7,937 nucleotides of DNA from Bacteroidales bacterium. GTDB lineage: Bacteria; Bacteroidota; Bacteroidia; Bacteroidales; UBA10428. Below the pieces are notes generated by a model. That model did not search any database, was not told the DNA's origin, and saw nothing but the letters and a program-made list of their open reading frames with translations. The stretch is from the NCBI GenBank assembly GCA_016935595.1, contig JAFGQQ010000421.1, forward strand, positions 1-7,937, given 5' to 3'. Position numbers and translations under genes: made by a program. The stretch's first letter is position 1, and each line of letters starts with the position of its first letter. Shown here in pieces: positions 1 to 6,390 of this stretch.

Positions 1-309
1 CAAAGCACAAATTTTTCTTCAGGAATTTTCAATAAGTTTCAGAATAGTTATAATCAAAACCGTTCGGGTGATGTTTTGATCAATCTCGAACCAGGATGGA
101 TTGAAAAAGGAGATGATTTAACTTCATCAAATTCATCATATACTTACGACACTCATGTGCCATTAATCTGGTACGGCTGGAAAATAAAGCGGACTGCTAT
201 TTCCAAACCCATTGATATGGTTGATATTGCTGCCACTTTGTCAAATTTATTAGAGATTTCTTATACCAATGCGTGTTTGGGAAATCCAATAATTGATGTA
301 GTTGAATAA
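1..309 (+). CDS. PafA-like alkaline phosphatase family protein, C-terminal fragment
   Basis: This is the last 102 codons of a gene that begins upstream; the frame is open back to base 1, so the internal TTG at 76 is not its start. The fragment matches the C-terminal part of the Bacteroidota PafA-type phosphatases of the alkaline phosphatase superfamily, which are exported phosphomonoesterases using two zinc ions. Visible marks are RSGDVLINLEPGW, the YDTHVPLIWYGW block, and a closing segment of the type DIAATLSNLLEI...GNPI. The His of THVP (bases 154-156) corresponds to the C-terminal zinc-binding His of the family. The nucleophile Thr and the other metal ligands lie outside the window, so activity and exact substrate (phosphomonoester or phosphodiester) cannot be judged. 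It ends 14 bases before the protease gene, which suggests co-transcription. Confidence 0.85.
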   Translation, partial: QSTNFSSGIFNKFQNSYNQNRSGDVLINLEPGWIEKGDDLTSSNSSYTYDTHVPLIWYGWKIKRTAISKPIDMVDIAATLSNLLEISYTNACLGNPIIDVVE

Positions 310-323
310 TAATCTCTTAATTA

Positions 324-1868
324 TTGAAAAAACCTTTTCTATATTTATTTATTCTATTATCATTAAATTCTTATTCACAGAAAAAGTATTGGGTTATTTT
401 TAAAGATAAAGAAGATATAACATTTAATCCATGGACCTATTTTGATGCCAAAGCCATTGAAAGAAGAAATAATAGCAACCTTCCTTTATTTGATTATTCC
501 GACTTGCCTGTAAATGAGAATTATGTTGATTCGATAAATAAAATTACAGGCGAAGTTTTAAAAATAAGCCGGTGGATGAATGCAGTTGCTGTTTATGCTA
601 GTAATAAAGATATTAGCGAGTTTAACAAAATTGATTTTGTTGAAGAAGTAATCCCAATCGAGCTAAAATCAAAAGTTACAAGAATTAATTCAAATTCTGC
701 TTTTTATGGAAAAAAGATGGAATTATTAAGAAAGCAGTTGGAGTTATTTGATGGCAGTTTATTTATTGATAGCAATATTAATGGAAAAGGAATAAGAATA
801 GCAATTTTCGATGCAGGATTTCCAAACCTGGAAAATAATCCGGTATTTAGTCATATACTGGAAGAGGGCAGATTAATAAAAACATACGATTTTGTGAGAA
901 ATTCCGAGCATCTGGGAAGAGGATTAGCCCACGGCACAATGGTATTTGCTTGTATTGCCGGAATAGCAGATAGTGGAAATATAGGATTAGCAACAGGCGC
1001 CGAATTTCTTTTAGCGCGAACCGAGGGATTATTGGAATTATATTCAGAAGAAGAGAACTGGTTGGCAGCAGTGGAATGGGCAGATAAAAACGGCGCAGAT
1101 ATAATAAACAGCTCATTAGGATATACTTATCACAGGTATTTTCCTAACGATATGGATGGAAAAACAAGTTTAGTAGCAAAGGCTGCTAACATGGCTGCAT
1201 CAAAAGGAATATTGGTTATTAATGCCATGGGGAATGATGGAACCAGTCCGTGGAAAGTAGTAAGTACTCCGGCCGATGCCGATAGCGTGCTTTCGGTTGG
1301 CGGAATTTACCCGTTTCTTGAATATCATATTGCATTCAGCTCATTCGGACCGACTGCCGATTTCAGGTTAAAACCAAATGTAGCAGCTAGTGGTGAAGCA
1401 ATTACTTTTAAACGATCAAAAACAGGGAAGGTATTTGGCACTTCTGTCGCAACACCACTTATAACAGGTTTTACAGCTTGTGTATGGCAAATGCACCCTG
1501 AGATGAATAACATGGAAATATTTCTAGAAATTGAAAAATCGGCAAGTTTATATCCTTACTACGATTATGCACATGGTTATGGCATACCAAAAGCAAAATA
1601 TTTTTTTAAATCGAATGATTCGATTGAACATACATTTGAACTAAATGTAATTGATGATACTTTGAAAATAAATGTATTTGAGGAATTTATAGATATTGAT
1701 CATCCTTATTTTTATTATCATATTGAAAATTCTGATCATTTTCTTCGGGAATATTCGGTTATTGAAGTATCTTCATCCGAGGTTATTAAATTACCTGTTG
1801 AAGAATTTGAAGAAAGAGAAATAATAAGAATTCATTACAATGGTTATACTTTGGAACATGAATTTTAA
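324..1868 (+). CDS. Exported subtilisin-like serine protease (S8 family)
   Basis: A 514-residue secreted endopeptidase of the subtilase family. A signal peptide covers about residues 1-19 (MKKPFLYLFILLSLNSYSQ). It is followed by an inhibitory-propeptide-like region at about 20-115, with the YFDAKAIERR and DYSDLPVNENYV blocks I associate with Bacteroidota exported S8 proteases. The catalytic domain spans about 150-425: Asp163 (IFDAGF), His203 (AHGTMV), oxyanion-hole Asn304 (MGNDG) and Ser374 (GTSVATP), with the substrate-binding strand NSSLGY at 262-267. All catalytic residues are present, so it should be active. The TTG start is chosen because an in-frame TAA lies two codons upstream, no ATG occurs before the propeptide, and TTG gives a clean signal peptide. 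About 90 residues follow the catalytic domain and look beta-rich, but I see no type A or type B T9SS sorting motif. The protein may therefore stay in the periplasm, or use another route. Targets are unknown. Confidence 0.9.
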   Translation: MKKPFLYLFILLSLNSYSQKKYWVIFKDKEDITFNPWTYFDAKAIERRNNSNLPLFDYSDLPVNENYVDSINKITGEVLKISRWMNAVAVYASNKDISEFNKIDFVEEVIPIELKSKVTRINSNSAFYGKKMELLRKQLELFDGSLFIDSNINGKGIRIAIFDAGFPNLENNPVFSHILEEGRLIKTYDFVRNSEHLGRGLAHGTMVFACIAGIADSGNIGLATGAEFLLARTEGLLELYSEEENWLAAVEWADKNGADIINSSLGYTYHRYFPNDMDGKTSLVAKAANMAASKGILVINAMGNDGTSPWKVVSTPADADSVLSVGGIYPFLEYHIAFSSFGPTADFRLKPNVAASGEAITFKRSKTGKVFGTSVATPLITGFTACVWQMHPEMNNMEIFLEIEKSASLYPYYDYAHGYGIPKAKYFFKSNDSIEHTFELNVIDDTLKINVFEEFIDIDHPYFYYHIENSDHFLREYSVIEVSSSEVIKLPVEEFEEREIIRIHYNGYTLEHEF

Positions 1869-2631
1869 AAGAATAGAAAATTATAAAAAATATGTCATTC
1901 GTAGAATAGTGAGGAATCTAAAGCTATTTTTATTATTGTTTTTATTTAGCATAATACATTTGAGAATATTCTCCCAGGAAATAATCTTAAAACAAGAAAT
2001 AACAAAAGATTATTTTAAGAAACAAATTGGCCCTAACGAAAAGCATTTTCTTCATTTTTATATAAATTACGGATTATTTCCACAAGAATCACAAAACTAT
2101 TTACCAGAAATAAACACTTTTTATTCCAACTCCAAAAGCATTGGCTACAGGTATAAATATAAAATAAGCGAAAATATTGCCATAGGATGCGACTTAATTT
2201 ACGAAAACTGGTTATATAGTCTAAAACAAAATGATAATAAGACTTTTCCAGATAGTTTATTACATGAAAAAGAAAATTTAATAATCAATCATTTGGGCAC
2301 TTCACCTTATTTACGAATAAATTTTAGCAAAACCGGCAACCATATTAGCTGGTTTATGGATATTGCACCCGTGTTTTACATTACTTTAAATACAAAGCAT
2401 GTAGTATTTGATAAAAGTGAGAATGAAAACACAAATTATAAAAACTCAAAAACAATTTATAAACAACTCGATTATTTCGAAAAATACAATTACGGATTAA
2501 TAGTTAGGTTTGGTTACAGCAGATTGGTAATATTCGGAAAGTACCGTTTTTCAGACTCATTTACAGGTAATTATGATAACATATATAAATTACCAAGATT
2601 TGATGTTGGTTTGCAATTGGGTATTTATTGA
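1858..2631 (+). CDS. Small putative outer-membrane beta-barrel protein, function unknown
   Basis: I do not recognise a named family with certainty. The 257-residue product has a basic N-terminus, a hydrophobic stretch of about 15 residues (LKLFLLLFLFSIIH) and a likely signal-peptidase site near RIFSQ. The rest alternates polar and hydrophobic/aromatic residues in strand-sized blocks (HFLHFYINYGLF, SIGYRYKYKI, YGLIVRFGYS, VIFGKYRF) and ends FDVGLQLGIY, a terminal aromatic strand typical of barrel proteins. The pattern resembles the PorT-like/OMP_b-brl_2 group, but this is pattern-level evidence only. ATG 1858 overlaps the protease stop by 11 bases. An in-frame ATG at 1840 is possible, and GTG at 1909 would give a shorter, more conventional signal peptide. 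The overlap suggests translation coupled to the protease gene. Substrate or partner is unknown. Confidence 0.65.
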   Translation: MNFKRIENYKKYVIRRIVRNLKLFLLLFLFSIIHLRIFSQEIILKQEITKDYFKKQIGPNEKHFLHFYINYGLFPQESQNYLPEINTFYSNSKSIGYRYKYKISENIAIGCDLIYENWLYSLKQNDNKTFPDSLLHEKENLIINHLGTSPYLRINFSKTGNHISWFMDIAPVFYITLNTKHVVFDKSENENTNYKNSKTIYKQLDYFEKYNYGLIVRFGYSRLVIFGKYRFSDSFTGNYDNIYKLPRFDVGLQLGIY

Positions 2632-2716
2632 TAAATTATAGCATAGTTAGATAATTCCTTTACTTTAATATAATAATAAATAAGAATATTTTTATATTTA
2701 TATGCAGAAACATAAT
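2632..2716 (+). promoter_or_regulatory. Gap before the adhesin unit; possible promoter/leader
   Basis: These 85 bases are nearly all A/T and are the longest gene-free stretch in the window. If the adhesin, SprF-like and PD40 genes have their own promoter, it most likely lies here. A TATAAT is present at 2669-2674 and a TATATTTA at 2693-2700, one base away from the Bacteroidota -7 consensus TAnnTTTG. No convincing -33 TTTG sits at the right distance from either, and such AT-rich DNA produces these words by chance. No hairpin with a G/C stem was seen. Confidence 0.25.
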
Positions 2717-5452
2717 ATGAATAGAATATTTATATTTTCTTGTCTGTTATTATTTGGATTATCTATTGGAAGAGCCCAGGATAGTTTAAGAATAGTCACA
2801 AAAATAACAACACAAATTACTTGCCCTGATGATAGTAATGGCATAGCTACTGTATTTGCAGCAGATGGCTCAGGCGCATATACTTATAAATGGTCAAATG
2901 GAGATATAACTGATATAGCTGATAGCCTTTCATATGGCTGGTATTATGTTACTGTAAACGATACAATGCCAACAATACGAATTGATTCGGTATTTATCTT
3001 TGCCGATTCGATAATTACTGTTTTTAAAATTGATAAAGATACGGTTTGTGGGGATGACAGTTCATCGGGTATTGAAATTAATAATTATATGTATGGACCA
3101 TTTATATACCTTTGGAATACCGGAAGCGCCGAAAATATTATTGATAGTCTGCGTGCCGGAACCTATTTAGTAACCATTACAGATAGCAGGGGATGTGTAC
3201 ATATTGATTCCGTAAAAATTGATAGTGTAGCCAGGCGTGCTTCTAATGCTATTATAACCGATGCAACAGCATTGGGTATTAATGACGGAATATGGAGCAT
3301 TAATACAAGCGGAGGTATATTGCCTGTATCGTATTTTACCGAAAAAGAATATGAATGGTACGATACCGCTATATTAAGCTTTAATACTGCAATCGGAAAT
3401 TCACTACCACCGGGTATATACCACACTACTGTTAATGACAGATTTTGTTCAATCAGTTTCCATGATACAATTAACGAGTCTGATCCATTAATTATTGATT
3501 ATTCCGGTATTGATTCTACTGCCTGTAAAAATGAAACAGCAACATCGGCATTTGTTCCAATAAATGGAATAACTCCTATGTATAGCATTTTTGAGACAGA
3601 TACAACCATCTGGCTAACAGGCGATACATTGCCGGATGGAACTCCAATCACTGAGTTTAATGCTAATGCTCCGGGTGCAGTTTATCCCGGAAGAACCAAC
3701 CAGGTTAAAATAGGGGATAGCCTGGGAAGAGAATTTTATTATCAGTGGATTGTTGTTGAACCTGAAAATTACATTACTATTTTAGAAAGTGAGTATAATA
3801 ATGTTACCTGCCATAGCGGAAATGACGGGGACGCAACTGTTGCTGTACAGGGAGGATTCGGAAATTATACCTACACCATTCAAAGCATTGGAAATACTGG
3901 CAATATCGTAACTGGACTTACAGCAGATAATTATACATGGATTATTTATGATGAAAATGGTTGTAATATTATTAAAGAGTTTACTATATATGAACCCGAT
4001 CCTATCCAGGGTCAGTTGGAAAAAACCGACGTCCGGTGTTATGATGAAGATAACGGGATTATTGTTGCATATTATTCGGGAGGGGAGGATACATTGTTAT
4101 ACTCCTGGTCGAATGGCGAAACTTCAAAAAGAATTGATAGCCTGCTGGCAGGAACATATAGATTAACTCTTACCGATGCAAATGGATGTATATTCGAAGA
4201 TTCAATAGTAATTACAGAACCCGATTCGCTTTATATTTCTTTGGATACAATTATTTTTCCCACATGTTTCGAATACAATAATGGCAGCATTGATGTCAAT
4301 ATAAACGGGGGAATAAGCAGATTTGATTATAACTGGTATATGGATTCGCTACGTTTCTCGCAGGAAACGGAAGATATCAGGAATCTATTTGCAGGCATTT
4401 ATTTTCTGGAAGTCAGGGACAGCAATAATTGTTCCGACACTTCAACATTTATTGTTACCGAACCTCCCAGGATTCAATATAATATTTTACAAAAAAATGA
4501 AATTCAATGTAATGACTCAACAGGAGATATAATCATTACTTCACCTGTTAATCTTAATTTTATTTGGGAAGGAACTCCCGTGTTGTTAAATGATACTTTT
4601 TCAATAAATAATTTAACAGCAGGTCAATATACAATTAGAATGCAAGATTTAACCGGATGTTTTATCGATACAATGATAGTCTTTAATCAGCCCCTGCCTA
4701 TTAATATAAATGCACAAGTAACCGGAGTTAATTGTTTTGGAGAAAATACAGGATCAATTGTTATTTATGTTAATGGTGGATCACCAGGAAATAATTTCAC
4801 CTTTAACTGGAGTAACGGTTCAACAAATGATTTTCTTAACGGACTTTATTCCGGAACTTATAATGTTACTGTTACTGATACGTTTACTGGTTGTGAAGCC
4901 TATCATAGTATTGCTGTCGAAACAATTTTTCAGGAACCTATTTATATAATGGTAGATAGTGTAAAACCTTCGTGCCGTGATAGCATTAACAATGGAGAAC
5001 TGCGTGTAACCGACTGGAGAAATATTTTTAATCCGTCTTTTACCTGGATGAATATTAATGGAGACTCAATTGGGGAAGGTGCCGTTTTGAGAGATCTTTA
5101 TTCAGGGACATATATTCTTCAAACAAGAGATATAAATAATTGTGAAAGAATTGATTCGCTGTATTTGACTTATGAGGACCTACCATGTATAGGCCTTTAT
5201 AATGTAATAACACCAAACGGTGACTCACCAAACGATACCTGGATCATTGACAGAATTAATCTTTTTCCCGATTGTGAGGTAAAAATATATGACCAATATA
5301 ACCTGATCTTTGAATCAGTAGGGTATGATCAACCCTGGGATGGAAGAGACGGCAACGGAGAATTAGTTTCCCCGGGATCATATTTTTATGAAATTATTTT
5401 GCATAGAAATGATAATAAGCCTTACCTGGGTGTAATTGAAGTCATTTATTAA
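2717..5452 (+). CDS. SprB-like repeat surface protein with type B T9SS sorting domain
   Basis: A 911-residue exported, adhesin-like protein, expected to be moved to the cell surface by the T9SS. ATG 2717 is preferred over the in-frame ATG at 2702 because it gives a compact signal peptide (MNRIFIFSCLLLFGLSIGRAQ). The body holds SprB-like modules of 70-80 residues with the pattern Cys...NG...GG...Y.WSNG...L.AGTY.VT.TD.NGC. Two lie at about 28-168, a degenerate one at 178-255, and six at 353-817. A stretch without the module pattern (256-352) divides them. The C-terminus (823-911) is a gliding-motility-associated (CHU_C-type) domain, the type B sorting signal. SprB of Flavobacterium johnsoniae is the gliding adhesin of this class; this protein is far shorter, so it could serve attachment, matrix binding or gliding. 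The ligand cannot be told. The SprF-like gene follows with a one-base overlap, as expected for a type B cargo and its partner. Confidence 0.88.
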   Translation: MNRIFIFSCLLLFGLSIGRAQDSLRIVTKITTQITCPDDSNGIATVFAADGSGAYTYKWSNGDITDIADSLSYGWYYVTVNDTMPTIRIDSVFIFADSIITVFKIDKDTVCGDDSSSGIEINNYMYGPFIYLWNTGSAENIIDSLRAGTYLVTITDSRGCVHIDSVKIDSVARRASNAIITDATALGINDGIWSINTSGGILPVSYFTEKEYEWYDTAILSFNTAIGNSLPPGIYHTTVNDRFCSISFHDTINESDPLIIDYSGIDSTACKNETATSAFVPINGITPMYSIFETDTTIWLTGDTLPDGTPITEFNANAPGAVYPGRTNQVKIGDSLGREFYYQWIVVEPENYITILESEYNNVTCHSGNDGDATVAVQGGFGNYTYTIQSIGNTGNIVTGLTADNYTWIIYDENGCNIIKEFTIYEPDPIQGQLEKTDVRCYDEDNGIIVAYYSGGEDTLLYSWSNGETSKRIDSLLAGTYRLTLTDANGCIFEDSIVITEPDSLYISLDTIIFPTCFEYNNGSIDVNINGGISRFDYNWYMDSLRFSQETEDIRNLFAGIYFLEVRDSNNCSDTSTFIVTEPPRIQYNILQKNEIQCNDSTGDIIITSPVNLNFIWEGTPVLLNDTFSINNLTAGQYTIRMQDLTGCFIDTMIVFNQPLPININAQVTGVNCFGENTGSIVIYVNGGSPGNNFTFNWSNGSTNDFLNGLYSGTYNVTVTDTFTGCEAYHSIAVETIFQEPIYIMVDSVKPSCRDSINNGELRVTDWRNIFNPSFTWMNINGDSIGEGAVLRDLYSGTYILQTRDINNCERIDSLYLTYEDLPCIGLYNVITPNGDSPNDTWIIDRINLFPDCEVKIYDQYNLIFESVGYDQPWDGRDGNGELVSPGSYFYEIILHRNDNKPYLGVIEVIY
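3773..5167 (+). repeat. Six consecutive SprB-like modules (protein-level repeats)
   Basis: Six modules of roughly 73-80 residues run head to tail, at about residues 353-425, 428-502, 505-583, 587-659, 662-741 and 743-817 of the adhesin. Each opens with a Cys a few residues before an N/D-G step. A Trp or Tyr strand (as in YSWSNG, FNWSNG) lies in the middle of most of them. Each closes with a GTY- or GIY-like strand (NYTWII, GTYRLTL, GIYFLEV, GQYTIRM, GTYNVTV, GTYILQT) and then a second Cys in a D.NGC-like turn. Several are joined by a TEP or YEP linker. The modules have diverged strongly and are not repeats at the DNA level, so this is an old array rather than a recent expansion. Confidence 0.8.
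5183..5449 (+). other. Type B (gliding-motility-associated) C-terminal sorting domain
   Basis: Codons 823-911 of the adhesin. The hallmarks appear in the usual order: VITPNGDSPNDTWIID, a VKIYD strand, PWDGRDGNGELVSPGSYFYEI, and a last strand GVIEVIY. This matches the CHU_C/TIGR04131-type domain that directs proteins through the T9SS with the help of a SprF/PorP-family protein. One departure is visible: where the family usually reads close to NRWGNLV (after KIF or KIY), this protein reads DQYNLIF, so the Arg-Trp-Gly core is missing. Confidence 0.88.
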
Positions 5453-5454
5453 TG
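5450..5454 (+). promoter_or_regulatory. TAATG stop-start overlap coupling adhesin and SprF-like genes
   Basis: The adhesin stop TAA (5450-5452) shares its last A with the ATG (5452-5454) of the SprF-like gene. This arrangement normally allows a terminating ribosome to restart and would keep the two products in a fixed ratio. An in-frame ATG at 5467, preceded by AAAGAG, is a competing start that also leaves a good signal peptide, so use of the overlap is inferred. Confidence 0.45.
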
Positions 5455-6390
5455 AAAATTAAAGAGATGAGAAACTTGATTATTTTCATATTTTTAATAC
5501 TTAATTTTACCAATTACGGACAAATTATAAATTATATCGGAATACTCGACAATCCTGCCGAAGCAGGTATAGAAAAACAATTCTTCTATTTGCAGCAAAA
5601 TTCTGTTTCACAATTACCGGGTGCACCTTCCAGTCATTATGGCGGTATAAGCCATCTTTTTATCAATAAAAAGACCGGGACAGGTAAAATATTGCATATT
5701 GAAAATGTTGGAGCCGGCGGGATATTCCGTATTGAAAACATAGGTTTTCACTCCGATATCAGGCTTGAAGGACTTTACTCATTCCGAATAGGCAGTGAAA
5801 ATCATTATATTAATTTCGGATTGAGCCCTACTTTACATAGGCAAACATATAAATTAAACAAACTGAATCCAAAAGATCCTAATGATGCATTACTCGAGTA
5901 TCTTCCCGAAAATTCCGGTATTTTCGATATGAATATTGGTATTCACTGGTATTGGAAGCCGGTTTATATAAGTTTGGCCGCTTATGATATCATTAATCAT
6001 GAATTGTGTTTGAACGATCATTTTTACAACGTAAGTTACCAAAGAACATTCAAAGGCAGGTTTACATATAAATATGAAAATGAAATAATATCCTTATCCC
6101 CTTCTTTATTGGGGCATTGGCACCCTAAAAACGATTATTCTCTAATTATTCATATCGAGTCGGGATTTTTTAAAGAAAAAATTACAGCCGGCATAGGAAC
6201 AGGTGTGCATGATTTTGGAAGGTTATCTGAAATCCTGTTTTATGGATCAATAGGGTATGGAGTTGGCAAGATTAAATGTTTTGTTTATTATGGAAATAAT
6301 ACCTCCGGTTTATATAGGTACAGCCAGGGAGATTTGGGAATAGGAGTGAAATATTATTTCTTTAACGAAGTCAGGAATATTGAAAAATGA
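5452..6390 (+). CDS. PorP/SprF-family T9SS outer-membrane protein
   Basis: A 312-residue outer-membrane barrel of the PorP/SprF family, which acts with the T9SS and is needed for surface delivery or attachment of type B cargo. The signal peptide lies at about 1-24 (hydrophobic IIFIFLILNF, cleavage near NYGQ). Family marks follow in order: NPAEAG (34-39, family NPAYAG), a Q..VSQLPGAPSSH segment (50-62, family QW.g.dGAP), strand pairs around GAGGIFRIENIG, GLSPTLHRQTYKLNKLNPKDPND (123-145, including the typical D-P-ND loop), and FDMNIGIHWYWKPVYISLAAYDI (158-180). The last barrel strand is DLGIGVKYYF. Length is normal for the family. Its position after a protein with a type B sorting domain makes it the likely dedicated partner, as sprF is for sprB. 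The usual N-terminal pattern (Q.YM.NP) is poorly kept, so it is a divergent member. Confidence 0.85.
   Translation: MKIKEMRNLIIFIFLILNFTNYGQIINYIGILDNPAEAGIEKQFFYLQQNSVSQLPGAPSSHYGGISHLFINKKTGTGKILHIENVGAGGIFRIENIGFHSDIRLEGLYSFRIGSENHYINFGLSPTLHRQTYKLNKLNPKDPNDALLEYLPENSGIFDMNIGIHWYWKPVYISLAAYDIINHELCLNDHFYNVSYQRTFKGRFTYKYENEIISLSPSLLGHWHPKNDYSLIIHIESGFFKEKITAGIGTGVHDFGRLSEILFYGSIGYGVGKIKCFVYYGNNTSGLYRYSQGDLGIGVKYYFFNEVRNIEK

Noticed and set aside
76..309. Separate small gene starting at TTG 76
   Set aside because: The frame is open to base 1 and the residues before 76 (including RSGDV) belong to the phosphatase family pattern, so this is the tail of a larger gene.
847..1116. Minus-strand open frame of 89 codons inside the protease gene
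   Set aside because: It lies opposite the catalytic domain coding region around the His motif, has no recognisable features, and is explained as a shadow of the + strand gene.
2669..2674. TATAAT word as a promoter for the adhesin unit
   Set aside because: There is no matching upstream element, and the primary sigma factor of Bacteroidota favours TAnnTTTG with TTTG further upstream; kept only as part of a low-confidence regulatory gap.
3948..4166. Second + strand frame of 72 codons within the adhesin gene, and similar ones at 4323-4532 and 4737-4949
   Set aside because: They lie out of frame inside a gene with a continuous, domain-rich reading frame, and they lack signal peptides or family motifs.
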